Shown: positions 23,321 through 31,645 of the stretch, one piece after another
Numbering within the stretch: the stretch's first letter is position 1
How the letters are laid out: every line of letters begins with the position of its first letter
Assembly: GCA_005878525.1 (NCBI GenBank)
Contig: VBMB01000029.1
Span: forward strand, 1 to 34,886
DNA length: 34,886 nt
Reading direction: 5' to 3'
Source: Methanobacteriota archaeon
GTDB lineage: Archaea > Thermoplasmatota > Thermoplasmata > RBG-16-68-12
Made by a program: the position numbers and the translations under genes
Notes under the pieces: generated by a model
Database searches by the model: none
Told to the model about the DNA's origin: nothing
Seen by the model: the letters and a program-made list of their open reading frames with translations, nothing else

Positions 23321-24337
23321 ATGGGCATCAACCTCGCGGACATCGTCATCTCCGAACCGCGGACGCTAGAGGACTTCTCCGGCAAAATCCTCGCCATCGA
23401 CGCCTTCAACACGCTCTACCAGTTCCTCGCCATCATCCGCCAGCCGGACGGAACGCCGCTGATGGATCACCAGGGCCGCGTGACGTCGCACCTGTCCGGG
23501 ATCATCTACCGCGTCTCGAACTTCGTGGCCGCGGGAATCAAGCCCGCGTTCGTCTTCGACGGGGAGCCGCCACGGCTCAAGGCGCGGACGATCGTGGCCC
23601 GAGGCGAGATCAAGCGCCGCGCGGAGCGCGAGTGGCGAGAGGCGGTGGAAATCGGGGATCTCGCGACCGCTCGGACGAAGGCGATGCAAACCTCGCGGCT
23701 CACCGAGGAGATGGTCGACCAATCGAAGCGACTTCTGGACCTGCTCGGATTCCCATGGGTCCAAGCGCCCGCAGAGGGAGAGGCACAGGCGAGCGCGATG
23801 GCCCGGACCGGGGTCGCATACGCGGCGGCGTCGCAAGATTTCGACTCCCTGCTGTTCGGCTCGCCGCGGCTCGTGAAGAACCTCGCGATCACCGGTCGCC
23901 GGAAGCTGCCCCGGAAGGACGTCTACGTGGACGTGCAACCGGAGGAGATCTCCCTCGAGGCCACGTTAGCGAACCTGGGCATCACGCGCGAACAGCTCGT
24001 CGATATGGGCTTGCTGATCGGGACGGACTTCAACGAGGGCGTGAAAGGAATCGGGCCGAAGAAGGCGCTCGCGCTGATCAAGAAACACGGGTCCCTCGAA
24101 CCGGCCCTCGAAGAGCTCGGGGTCGAGATCGAATCGAAGGACGAGGTCCGCGAGATCTTCCTGAAGCCGAACGTCCTTCCGAACGTCGAACTCCGATTCC
24201 GTAATCCGGATGCCGACGGCGTCCGACGGATGCTGTGCGACGAACACGACTTCTCGCCCGACCGAATCAACGCCGCGTTGGGGAAATTCGGAAGCGCTCG
24301 ATCGGAGCAGAAGCAGCGGTCCCTCGACTCCTGGTAA
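23321..24337 (+). CDS. fen: Flap endonuclease 1
   Basis: 338 residues, the usual archaeal length. The N-terminal XPG region has AIDAFNTLYQF (D27) and FVFDGEPP (D79); the internal region has APAEGEAQASAMA and ASQDFDSLLFG with the metal-binding acids; the helix-hairpin-helix is GTDFNEGVKGIGPKKAL. The last residues, QRSLDSW, form a PCNA-interacting motif that ends on the tryptophan without the usual final aromatic residue. The enzyme removes 5' flaps during Okazaki fragment maturation and base excision repair. It stands at the head of a plus-strand pair with DUF92, which has its own TATA box. Confidence 0.96.
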   Translation: MGINLADIVISEPRTLEDFSGKILAIDAFNTLYQFLAIIRQPDGTPLMDHQGRVTSHLSGIIYRVSNFVAAGIKPAFVFDGEPPRLKARTIVARGEIKRRAEREWREAVEIGDLATARTKAMQTSRLTEEMVDQSKRLLDLLGFPWVQAPAEGEAQASAMARTGVAYAAASQDFDSLLFGSPRLVKNLAITGRRKLPRKDVYVDVQPEEISLEATLANLGITREQLVDMGLLIGTDFNEGVKGIGPKKALALIKKHGSLEPALEELGVEIESKDEVREIFLKPNVLPNVELRFRNPDADGVRRMLCDEHDFSPDRINAALGKFGSARSEQKQRSLDSW

Positions 24338-24364
24338 GCACGGTCCGAGAATCGGGTCGGAAAG

Positions 24365-24372
24365 GCTATAAC
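24365..24372 (+). promoter_or_regulatory. TATA-like box of the DUF92 gene
   Basis: GCTATAAC at 23-30 bases before the ATG at 24395; leaderless transcript expected. Confidence 0.5.
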
Positions 24373-24394
24373 CGGACCTCGATTTGCCCGCGCA

Positions 24395-25183
24395 ATGCCG
24401 TTGGATTTCGTGTCCTCGGTCCTCCTCAGCACTGTCCTGACCGGGGCCCTGAGCGCCCTCGCGTACCGACGCGACGTCCTGACGTGGGACGGCAGCCTGG
24501 CGGCGTTCGTGGTCGGCATGGTCATCGGAGTCTTCGGCGACGTGACGTGGCTCTTCCTCCTGCTGTTCTTCCTCCTCTCCAGCTTCCTCGCGACCCGCTA
24601 TCGGTTCGCCCTCAAGGAAGCCTTGGGAGTCCAGGAGGGGCTCCGCGGCGAGCGCAAGGCGACGAACGTGCTGGCGAACGGATTCGCCCCCATGGCCGTC
24701 GCCGCGATCTCCCTCACGATGCCCGCCGGGTTCCCGAAGATCATCAGCGGCATCATCTTCCTCTCGGCCCTCGCGGTCGCCGGCGCGGATACCTTGGCGA
24801 GCGAGATCGGCGTGCTCTCGCGACGCACCGTACTCATCACGACCGGGCAACCCGTCCCGCCCGGGACCGACGGCGGCGTGTCGCCCTTGGGCCAACTGTG
24901 CGCGATCGGAGCCGCCCTCTACACGTCCATCGTCGGCTGGTTCGTCCTCTCGAACCTCGCGCGCATGTGGAACCTCATCCCGACGATGCCGTCCGCGCCG
25001 GTGTACGTGCTGATTCCGATTGCGATCGGGTTCCTCGGCTGTCAACTCGACAGCGTGCTCGGCGCGACCCTGGAACGTCGAGGCCTCGTGAGCAAGAAGA
25101 CCGTGAACCTGGTCTCGACGACAACCGGCGCGATCGTGGCGTACGCCATCCTGATCGCGGCCGGGCCCTTACCGACCGCCTAG
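24395..25183 (+). CDS. DUF92 / TIGR00297 family membrane protein
   Basis: 262 residues with about six or seven membrane helices. The family features are LTWDGSLAAFVVG near the N-terminus, KATNVLANG in a cytoplasmic loop, ALAVAGADTLASEIG and GGVSPLGQ. Plant and cyanobacterial relatives (VTE6) phosphorylate phytyl phosphate, so an isoprenoid-phosphate kinase role is possible in an archaeon with isoprenoid lipids, but it is unproven. The last 15 bases overlap the end of the converging phosphomutase gene. Confidence 0.88.
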   Translation: MPLDFVSSVLLSTVLTGALSALAYRRDVLTWDGSLAAFVVGMVIGVFGDVTWLFLLLFFLLSSFLATRYRFALKEALGVQEGLRGERKATNVLANGFAPMAVAAISLTMPAGFPKIISGIIFLSALAVAGADTLASEIGVLSRRTVLITTGQPVPPGTDGGVSPLGQLCAIGAALYTSIVGWFVLSNLARMWNLIPTMPSAPVYVLIPIAIGFLGCQLDSVLGATLERRGLVSKKTVNLVSTTTGAIVAYAILIAAGPLPTA

Positions 25184-26527
25184 CGCCTTCTTGATGAGGT
25201 CCACGCCTTCCGCGGCGAGCGCATCGGCCCGCTCCGGGGTCCGCCCTTCGGCATACACCCGGAAAATCGGCTCCGTGCCCGACGGCCGGACGAGGACAGC
25301 TCCATCGGCTTCGACGATCTTCACGCCGTCCGTCGTGTCGACCTTTCGGCCTTTCGTGAGTTCGACGAGGGACGCGAGGACCGCGTCGCGTCGCTCGACC
25401 GGCACGGACACGTTCGCTTTCTTGAGGTGGTATTGCGGCAGCGCGGCGACGAGAGCGGACAGCCTTTTGCCCTCATGAGCGAGGATCTCGAGCATCTTCG
25501 CCCCGGACATCGCGCCGTCCCGGCAGAACTGGTGGTCGGGGAAGATCACGCCGCCGTTCTCTTCGCCGCCAAACGCGGCCCCGGTCTCGAACATCGTCCG
25601 CGCGACGATCGGCGAACCGACCCGGGTCCGCACGACGCGTCCTCCCGCGGCGCGGACCACCTCGTCAATGAGGCTCGACGTGCTCACGGGCGTGACGACG
25701 GTCCCGCCGCGGCCTTGAATCGCCGCCTTCGCGAGGAGAGCCAGACTCTTGTCGCCGTAGACGAAGGATCCTTTGTCGTCCACGAAAATCGCGCGGTCCG
25801 CGTCCCCGTCGTGCGCGATCCCGAGATCCGCGTGGACCTCCGAGACGACGCGCATCAGGTCGCCGAGGTGGTCGGGGATCGGCTCGGGCATGCGGCCGGG
25901 GAACGCACCGTCCGGCTGCGCGTTGAGGGAAATCACGCGACATCCAAGAGACCGCAAGAGGTACGGTGTCACGACGCATCCTGCGCCGTTCCCCGGGTCC
26001 ACGACGACCGTGAAGGCGCTCTTGCGGATCGACGCGACATCGACCTTCGCGAGGATCGCCTCGAGGTATCGATGGTTCGCCGTGTCGTCGGATCGGATCG
26101 ACCCGACCTCGGACCACGCGGCCACGCGAAAACGGCTATCGAAGAAGATCGACTCGATCGCTTCCTCGTCCTCCCGACTCGCCTCCATGCCGCGGGCATC
26201 GAGTGCCTTGAGACCGTTGAACTCCCGCGGGTTATGGGATGCGGTCACGACGACGCCCCCTTTCAGATGGCCCGACTTCGCGAGGAAGTACTGAGCCGAC
26301 GGCGTCGGCACCACTCCCAGGTCGACGACGTCGCAGCCTGCGGACATGAGGCCGGACGCGGCCGCGCGCGCGAGCATCGGACCGCTGAGTCGGGTGTCGC
26401 GCCCAAGGGCCACCGGGCCTCCTTCGAAAGAGGTGCCGATCGCCCGGCCGACCTTCAGCGCGAGGTCCGCGTTCATGTCCGGACCCACGACGCCGCGGAT
26501 CCCGTTCGTCCCGAACAGCCGCGTCAT
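25169..26527 (-). CDS. glmM: Phosphoglucosamine/phosphohexose mutase
   Basis: 452 residues of the alpha-D-phosphohexomutase family. RLFGTNGIRGVVG opens the protein; TASHNPREFNG holds the phosphorylated serine S97; DGDADRAIFVD binds magnesium; GEENGGVIFPD selects the sugar and RPSGTEPIFRVYAEG binds phosphate. The opening and the length favour a GlmM-type enzyme, though archaeal members may also act on mannose or glucose phosphates. Its ATG overlaps the stop of the upstream nucleotidyltransferase in an ATGA quartet, so mutase and nucleotidyltransferase are made together and probably act in sequence to make a nucleotide sugar for glycans or lipids. Confidence 0.92.
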   Translation of the reverse strand: MTRLFGTNGIRGVVGPDMNADLALKVGRAIGTSFEGGPVALGRDTRLSGPMLARAAASGLMSAGCDVVDLGVVPTPSAQYFLAKSGHLKGGVVVTASHNPREFNGLKALDARGMEASREDEEAIESIFFDSRFRVAAWSEVGSIRSDDTANHRYLEAILAKVDVASIRKSAFTVVVDPGNGAGCVVTPYLLRSLGCRVISLNAQPDGAFPGRMPEPIPDHLGDLMRVVSEVHADLGIAHDGDADRAIFVDDKGSFVYGDKSLALLAKAAIQGRGGTVVTPVSTSSLIDEVVRAAGGRVVRTRVGSPIVARTMFETGAAFGGEENGGVIFPDHQFCRDGAMSGAKMLEILAHEGKRLSALVAALPQYHLKKANVSVPVERRDAVLASLVELTKGRKVDTTDGVKIVEADGAVLVRPSGTEPIFRVYAEGRTPERADALAAEGVDLIKKALGGR

Positions 26528-27534
26528 GCGCTCACCCGGTCGTCGAAAATCGTCGCATAGGCCGGCACCTGGACGCCGTCGCCCACGATGCTGTCGCGGA
26601 CGTGAGCTCCCTCCCCGATCGAGGCGCCCGCCCCGAGGATCGACGAGGAGATTTCCGCCTTGTCGTCCACGCTGACGCCTTCCCAGAGGGCTGCATTCGA
26701 CAGCGAAGCGCGACCGATCTTGCACGACTTTCCGAGGACGACGTGGGGTCCCAGGCGGCCTTCGACGTACGAGCCTGCGCCGACGTACACGGGAGGCCGG
26801 AGCGAACCTGCGGTCACGTCCGCTTCGGGGGCAATCTTCCCACGCCCGGCATCGAGGAGGACGCGTTGCGCATTCAGATAGCTGGGGAGCGTCCCGGCGT
26901 CAGACCAGTATCCATCGTATCGATACGCGGTGAGTCCGCGCTCGACGAGCCGGGGGAAGACGTCCCGCTCCAACGAAACGGCTCGGCCCTCCTCGATGAA
27001 ATCGAAGACCATCGGTTCGAACACGTAGCGCCCCGCGTTCACGAGGTTGCTCGGGGCCTCCCCGGGCCGGGGCTTCTCGACGAAGCGTGTGATCCGGCCG
27101 TCCTCGATCCCGACGACCCCGAACGCGGACGGATCGTCCACGGGCCATACGGCGATCGTGCCGATTCCGCGGCGCTGCCGATGAGCCTCGACGAACCGGT
27201 CCAACTCGATCGTGTCGACCACATCTCCGTTATACACCGCGAACGTCCCGCGGACGTGCCGCTGAATGTTCTTGATGGCGCCGGCCGTTCCGAGCGGTTT
27301 CGCCTCTTCCACGACGCGGACCTCGATGCCGAACTCGTGCGTCCGAAAGAACTCCCGCATCGCCTCGAAGCCGTAGTTGACCGCGATGATGACCTCGTCG
27401 CACATGGCCGGCAGCGAATCCAGCATGTAGACGATTTGCGGGCGGTCCACGAGCGGGACCAGCGCCTTCGGACGGTGTAGCGTGAGCGGGCGAAGCCTCG
27501 TGCCGAAGCCGCCCGCGATGATCACGAGCTGCAT
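26524..27534 (-). CDS. Sugar-1-phosphate nucleotidyltransferase with left-handed beta-helix tail
   Basis: 336 residues. The N-terminal Rossmann-like domain has the pyrophosphorylase signature AGGFGTRLRPLT and RPKALVPL, LGTAGAIKNI, and the metal-site YNGDVV. The last 90 residues contain hexapeptide-type repeats (YVGAGSYVEGRLGPHVVLG, AEISSSILGAG, VRDSIVGDGV) that fold as a left-handed beta-helix. It looks most like mannose-1-phosphate guanylyltransferase or a GlmU-like uridylyltransferase; the sugar and nucleotide cannot be fixed by eye. It is first in an operon with the mutase. Confidence 0.9.
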   Translation of the reverse strand: MQLVIIAGGFGTRLRPLTLHRPKALVPLVDRPQIVYMLDSLPAMCDEVIIAVNYGFEAMREFFRTHEFGIEVRVVEEAKPLGTAGAIKNIQRHVRGTFAVYNGDVVDTIELDRFVEAHRQRRGIGTIAVWPVDDPSAFGVVGIEDGRITRFVEKPRPGEAPSNLVNAGRYVFEPMVFDFIEEGRAVSLERDVFPRLVERGLTAYRYDGYWSDAGTLPSYLNAQRVLLDAGRGKIAPEADVTAGSLRPPVYVGAGSYVEGRLGPHVVLGKSCKIGRASLSNAALWEGVSVDDKAEISSSILGAGASIGEGAHVRDSIVGDGVQVPAYATIFDDRVSA

Positions 27535-27560
27535 CCGCGCTACGAAGCAAAGGCGCCGTT

Positions 27561-27569
27561 ATCTATTTT
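27561..27569 (-). promoter_or_regulatory. TATA-like box of the nucleotidyltransferase/mutase operon
   Basis: On the minus strand AAAATAGAT lies 27-35 bases before the ATG at 27534; leaderless transcript expected. Confidence 0.5.
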
Positions 27570-27582
27570 CTGGCCTCGCCGC

Positions 27583-27798
27583 TCACTTGGGGACGATCGT
27601 GACGACGTTGTTGCCCCGGAGGACCACGGTGCCGACGCGGCGAACGTTGTCCTCCTTCGTCTCTTCGGTATCCTCGAGCACCATGTTCATGTAATCGTCG
27701 TATCCGACGAGCTTGCCTTCGAGGATCCGATTGTCCTTGAGTAGGAGCTGGACCCGCTTGTTGATGGATTTTTCTAGAACGTTAAGAGGCATCACCAT
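27583..27798 (-). CDS. Archaeal Sm-like (LSm) RNA-binding protein
   Basis: 71 residues from the ATG at 27798 (a second ATG at 27792). Sm1 motif: VQLLLKDNRILEGKLVGYDDYMNMVLED; Sm2 motif: VVLRGNNVVTIV. I split the first as VQLLLKDNRILEGKLVGYD and DYMNMVLED. Such proteins form six- or seven-membered rings that bind U-rich RNA and take part in RNA turnover and tRNA processing. It is divergent from the EF-like gene across about 135 bases. A longer open frame to 27846 adds residues without family similarity. Confidence 0.94.
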   Translation of the reverse strand: MVMPLNVLEKSINKRVQLLLKDNRILEGKLVGYDDYMNMVLEDTEETKEDNVRRVGTVVLRGNNVVTIVPK

Positions 27799-27903
27799 AG
27801 AAGGATCTGTCCCCCCTTCCGACGGCGCCGTAATCTGTGAATGCACTTAAGACTTTTCTTGCGGAGTCTATCGAGAAACGCCCGCACAATGCAGTCGCCA
27901 ACG

Positions 27904-27911
27904 TATTTATC
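27904..27911 (+). promoter_or_regulatory. TATA-like box of the EF-like gene
   Basis: TATTTATC at 23-30 bases before the ATG at 27934; leaderless transcript expected. The spacing favours this ATG over those at 27841 and 27923. Confidence 0.55.
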
Positions 27912-27933
27912 GCGGCGAACCCATGCATCTGCG

Positions 27934-28380
27934 ATGCCGCTCGAACGGAAGAAAGTCGGCGAAGTCTTCCACTTCTATGGGAAGATCGGCGTCGCGGCAA
28001 TCCGTCTCACCGACGATGGAATCGCGATCGGCGACACGGTGCAAATCCAAGGGCCGTCGACGAACCTGGAGCAGACCGTGGAGACGTTGCAGATCGAACA
28101 CACAGACGTCTCGCGGGCGGACCCGGGCCAAGAAGTCGGGATGAAGGTCCGCGAGCGCGTGCGGGAGAAGGACTTCGTCTACAAGCTCGGCTCGATGGAA
28201 GTGCCCCTCCGGGAACCGCCCGCGAAAGCGCCTTCACCGAAAAAAGCAGCACCGCCGAAGAAGGCACCCGCCAAGAAGGCACCACGGAAGAAGAAGGCGC
28301 CCGTTAGACGAAAAGCCAGCCGCGCACCGCGTAGTAAAGCGCGCCGAGCGTCCCGACGATCGCGACCGCGTTCAAGATGA
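27934..28380 (+). CDS. EF-Tu domain 2-like small protein with Lys/Arg-rich tail
   Basis: 148 residues as read. The first 85 form a small beta-barrel like domain 2 of translation GTPases (VGEVFHFYGKIGVAAIRL, IAIGDTVQIQG, VGMKVRERVREKDFVYKL), a widespread archaeal stand-alone protein of unknown exact role, without a G domain. The rest is a low-complexity basic tail of PKKA/KKAP units that should bind nucleic acid. The last 26 residues lie over the end of frdD on the other strand. One extra C in the CCC at 28300-28302 would end the gene at TAG 28305-28307 (as numbered without the extra base), tail-to-tail with frdD, so the real product may be about 125 residues. Confidence 0.82.
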   Translation: MPLERKKVGEVFHFYGKIGVAAIRLTDDGIAIGDTVQIQGPSTNLEQTVETLQIEHTDVSRADPGQEVGMKVRERVREKDFVYKLGSMEVPLREPPAKAPSPKKAAPPKKAPAKKAPRKKKAPVRRKASRAPRSKARRASRRSRPRSR

Positions 28381-28759
28381 TGTCGAGGGCGGCCTCGATG
28401 CCAGGACCCTTCAGTCCTGCGTCGACGAGCATGAACTTCAGCCGATGCGTTCCGTGGAACAATGATCCGCCGATGAGGGCGAAGAAAAACAATCGGACCA
28501 GGGGCTCCCGCCAGTGGGCCGCGAACGTGACGTAAGCCGCGGGATCGGTCGGCCATAAGCCGAATACGGGCGCGAGGAACAGCAGGAACACGGTGATGGG
28601 GAATAGAAAGGCGGTGATGAATCCGCCCAGGGAGAAAAGGCCCCATAGGAGCGGCTCGAGGAACACCTCGGGCTCACCGGTCTTGGGGTCCGCGTGGACG
28701 GTTTCGCGGCCCGGATTGTACGCGAGGGATTCGCGGGTGGAACCGATTTCTTCGGCCAC
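28304..28759 (-). CDS. frdD: Fumarate reductase membrane anchor subunit D
   Basis: 151 residues with three membrane helices. EPLLWGLFSLGG at the first helix, then FPITVFLLFLAPVFGLWP, and LFHGTHRLKFMLVDAG after the second, follow the FrdD pattern closely (bacterial FrdD has EPVFWGLFGAGG and GLHRMHH). With FrdC it anchors the catalytic subunits and forms the quinone site; this class of anchor has no haem. The N-terminus is about 30 residues longer than in enterobacteria. The GTG start follows the frdC stop with no gap. Confidence 0.9.
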   Translation of the reverse strand: MAEEIGSTRESLAYNPGRETVHADPKTGEPEVFLEPLLWGLFSLGGFITAFLFPITVFLLFLAPVFGLWPTDPAAYVTFAAHWREPLVRLFFFALIGGSLFHGTHRLKFMLVDAGLKGPGIEAALDIILNAVAIVGTLGALYYAVRGWLFV

Positions 28760-29154
28760 TCAGAAGCCCCCGAAGATCAGGTAGACCACGGCGCCGGATA
28801 CGCCGATCCACAGGAGCACGTTGACTCCGAACACGGCTTTCCACGAGAGGGGCCGCTCGGTGAACTGAATCGGCTGGGCCTTGCCGATCAGCATGAACCA
28901 GGTGACCGCGTGCCACATCAAGAGGACGAACAACACGAGATTGACGTACAAAATCGGCGGCGTCCGCATCATCCCGACGAACGCCGTGTACGCCGATTCC
29001 CCGGCGCGAAGCGTCCGGAGCAGATTCAGGAAGATGAGTCCGTAGACCGCGGAAACGACGCCGCCGAACTCGCGCAATTGGAAGGCCAGGTAGCGCCGGT
29101 TCCGGAGCCACCATCCCGCACGCCGGCGCCACGGATACTCGCGGGCCGTCGCAT
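28760..29154 (-). CDS. frdC: Fumarate reductase membrane anchor subunit C, frame broken near the start
   Basis: The frame from 28760 upward encodes a three-helix FrdC: EYPWRRRAGWWLRNRRY, then GLIFLNLLRTL, YVNLVLFVLLMWHAVTWF and VFGVNVLLWIGVSGAVVYLIF. It continues upstream of the TTG at 29077 to about 29140, but has no start codon before a stop at 29177-29179. An ATG at 29154 sits exactly in a TGATG overlap with frdB but is in another frame. One extra C in the CCC near 29143 joins them as MRRPREYPW and gives 131 residues, the usual FrdC length. So a one-base deletion, by mutation or assembly, is likely. Confidence 0.85.
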
Positions 29155-29900
29155 CACCTCGAGGCGGCGCCGGGCATCAAGAGCCGCCGCACGTGCCGCA
29201 TCGTCGCGAGGACTTTCAACGTCTGGATCGCCGCGGCAGGATCCACGTTCTTCGGGCACACCACGGAGCACTCGCCGACGAAGGTGCACTCCCAGACGCC
29301 GGACTTCGTGTTCAGCCTCGCGAGACGTTGATCCGCGCCCTCGTCCCGCGTGTCGCGGATGTACCGCAGGGCTAGGGCCGACGCGGCGGGCCCGACGAAC
29401 TCGGGGCTCGCGCCGAACACCGGGCATGCGGCATAACAGAGCATGCAGTTGATGCACAGGCTCTGCTGCCGATAGGCCTCGACGTCCTCCGGGTACTGCA
29501 CGAACTCCTTCGACAGATCGGCCGACTCCTCGCGGACGATGTACGGCGTCACGGACGAGAGCTTCTCCAGGAAATCGTCGAAGTCCACCACGAGGTCTTT
29601 GAGGATCGGGAAGTTCGCGAGCGGATCGATCGTCACGGCGCCCCTGTGGACGTCGCGGATGTAGGTGCCGCAGGTGAGCCGCGGCTGGCCGTTCACGTTC
29701 GCCCCGCACGACCCGCAGATCCCCATCCGGCACGACCACCGGTAGGTCAACGTGGGGTCGACATGGTCCTTGATGTAATTCAGTCCGTCGAGGATGACCA
29801 TGTCGTCCCGATACGGGATCCGGTACTCCTGGTACGCCGGCTTGCCTCCGGATTCGGGTCGGTATCGCTTCACCCGGAACACGACGTCGCGTTCGGCCAT
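29154..29900 (-). CDS. frdB: Fumarate reductase/succinate dehydrogenase iron-sulfur subunit
   Basis: 248 residues. The plant-type [2Fe-2S] domain has SCRMGICGSCGANVNGQPRLTC in pieces SCRMGICGSC and NGQPRLTC; the C-terminal ferredoxin domain has CINCMLCYAACP for the [4Fe-4S] cluster and CTFVGECSVVCPKNVDPAAAI, whose spacing is that of the [3Fe-4S] site plus the returning [4Fe-4S] cysteine. It carries electrons between the flavin of FrdA and quinone or quinol in the membrane. The ATG starts one base after the frdA stop, and the stop overlaps the presumed frdC ATG. Confidence 0.95.
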   Translation of the reverse strand: MAERDVVFRVKRYRPESGGKPAYQEYRIPYRDDMVILDGLNYIKDHVDPTLTYRWSCRMGICGSCGANVNGQPRLTCGTYIRDVHRGAVTIDPLANFPILKDLVVDFDDFLEKLSSVTPYIVREESADLSKEFVQYPEDVEAYRQQSLCINCMLCYAACPVFGASPEFVGPAASALALRYIRDTRDEGADQRLARLNTKSGVWECTFVGECSVVCPKNVDPAAAIQTLKVLATMRHVRRLLMPGAASR

Positions 29901-29901
29901 G

Positions 29902-31614
29902 TCAGTACGTCCTCGCCACGGGCTGCCACTTCGTGATCTTCACCGGCGAGTAATCGATGCGCGGCGCGCCGTCCGTGCGATACGCGAGCGTGTGCTTCAG
30001 GTAATTCACGTCGTCCCGAGCCGGGAAGTCCGTGCGGCTGTGGGCGCCCCTCGACTCCCGTCGGTTCGAGGCGCTATGGGCGATCGACGCCGCGACATCG
30101 AGCATGAAGTCGAGCTCGAGGACCCCGGTCATCTCCGTGTTGAACACATGGTCCTTGTCCGCCAGGCCGACGGAGGAGAATCGGTCCCGCAGCTTGCCGA
30201 GTTTCCCGCACGCGTCGGCGAGGCCGGCCTCGTCCCGGAAGATTCCGACGTCGCGCTCCATCAGCTGCTGCATTTCGACCCGCACGCCCGCGAGGGTCTC
30301 CTTCCCTCGCTCGCGACCCATGAGGCCATCGAAGACGCGGGCCTCCTCCCTCCGGAGGGTTTCTCTCGTCGCGGTTCCGCGGGGATACGCGATCCGCTGC
30401 TTCGCGTACTGGGCCGCGGCGAGGCCGCACCACTCGCCGAACACGAGGCACTCGCTCAAGCTGTTCGACCCGAGGCGGTTCGCGCCGTTGATCGAGACGC
30501 ACGCGGTCTCGCCGACCGCGTACAAGCCCGGGAGCGTCGTCTCCCCGGTCGAGTTCGTGGCCACCCCGCCCATGATGTAATGCTGGCCCGGACGCACGGG
30601 GATCGGCTCGCGGATCGGATCGAGGCCCATGTACTTCTCCGCGAGTTCGCGGACCATCGGCAGCTTCTTGTCGATCGTCGCGGCTCCGAGGTGACGCAGG
30701 TCGAGGCCGAGGTACGGCCCGTACGGACCCTCGAACGCGCGGCCCGCTTTGATCTCCTGGATCATCGATCTCGAGAGGATGTCCCGCGGCCCCAGCTCCA
30801 TCTTGGTCGGGAGGTAGCGCTGCATGTATCGCTCCCCGTCCTTGTTGATCAGATAGCCGCCCTCGCCGCGGGCCGCCTCCGTGATCAAGATGCCCGTCCC
30901 CGGGAGGCACGTCGGATGGAACTGGACCATCTCCATGTCCTTCAGCGGCACGCCGGCGCGGTAGGCGAGGGCCATGCCGTCGCCCGTCTTGATGAAGCCG
31001 TTCGTCGTGAATTCGTACACGCGGCCGCACCCGCCGGTCGCGAGGATCGTCGCCTTCCCGTTGATCGCGACGAGGCGCCCGCCCCGAAGGTCGATGGCGA
31101 TCACCCCCGCGCAGACCCCGCCCTCGACAATCAGGCTCGTCACAAAGTACTCGTCGAACCGGTGGATGTTCTCGAACTTCATCGATGTCTGGAAGAGCGT
31201 GTGCAGGATGTGGAAGCCGACCTTGTCCGCCGCGAAAACGGTGCGCTTGACGGACATCCCGCCGAACGCACGTTGGCTCACCCGGCCGTCCGGGTCACGG
31301 GACCAGGGGCAGCCCCAGTGTTCGAGCTGAATGATCTCCTTCGGGCACCGAGCGACGAAGAACTCGACCGCGTCCTGGTCGGCGAGGAAGTCCGATCCTT
31401 TGATCGTGTCGAGGGCGTGCAGCTCGAGGGAATCGTAGTCCCGCAAGACCGCGGCGGTCCCACCCTCCGCGGACACCGTGTGGCTCCGCATCGGGTAGAC
31501 TTTCGACACGACCGCGATCGACAGGTCCGGGTCCGACTGCGCCGCCGCGATCGCCGCGCGCAACCCCGCCGCGCCCCCACCGACGATCACGACGTCGTGC
31601 GCGGTCCGGTCCAC
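29902..31614 (-). CDS. frdA: Fumarate reductase/succinate dehydrogenase flavoprotein subunit
   Basis: 570 residues from the GTG at 31614. DVVIVGGGAAGLRAAI binds FAD; RSHTVSAEGG carries the covalent-FAD histidine at H45; WGCPWSR and FGGMSVKRTVFAADK are shared with the enterobacterial FrdA line; FHPTCLPG, EAARGEGG (proton-shuttle arginine) and HYIMGG complete the active site. The enzyme interconverts succinate and fumarate; direction is set by the quinone used and cannot be read here. The start is chosen because a CTTAT box lies about 24-31 bases upstream; a GTG at 31653 would lie in front of that box. First gene of frdABCD. Confidence 0.94.
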   Translation of the reverse strand: MDRTAHDVVIVGGGAAGLRAAIAAAQSDPDLSIAVVSKVYPMRSHTVSAEGGTAAVLRDYDSLELHALDTIKGSDFLADQDAVEFFVARCPKEIIQLEHWGCPWSRDPDGRVSQRAFGGMSVKRTVFAADKVGFHILHTLFQTSMKFENIHRFDEYFVTSLIVEGGVCAGVIAIDLRGGRLVAINGKATILATGGCGRVYEFTTNGFIKTGDGMALAYRAGVPLKDMEMVQFHPTCLPGTGILITEAARGEGGYLINKDGERYMQRYLPTKMELGPRDILSRSMIQEIKAGRAFEGPYGPYLGLDLRHLGAATIDKKLPMVRELAEKYMGLDPIREPIPVRPGQHYIMGGVATNSTGETTLPGLYAVGETACVSINGANRLGSNSLSECLVFGEWCGLAAAQYAKQRIAYPRGTATRETLRREEARVFDGLMGRERGKETLAGVRVEMQQLMERDVGIFRDEAGLADACGKLGKLRDRFSSVGLADKDHVFNTEMTGVLELDFMLDVAASIAHSASNRRESRGAHSRTDFPARDDVNYLKHTLAYRTDGAPRIDYSPVKITKWQPVARTY

Positions 31615-31637
31615 GAACCGCGGAACCGAGTCGGGCG

Positions 31638-31645
31638 AATAAGCT
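31638..31645 (-). promoter_or_regulatory. TATA-like box of the frdABCD operon
   Basis: On the minus strand AGCTTATT lies 24-31 bases before the GTG at 31614. This spacing decides the start codon of frdA and predicts a leaderless message. Confidence 0.5.

Noticed and set aside
27841-27933. Longer N-terminus for the EF-like protein
   Set aside because: The extra 31 residues lie across the promoter region; a TATTTATC box at 27904 points to the ATG at 27934.
28245-28305. AAG/GCA-rich simple repeat as a DNA repeat element
   Set aside because: It is explained by the Lys/Ala/Pro tail of the EF-like protein and is too irregular to be a separate element.
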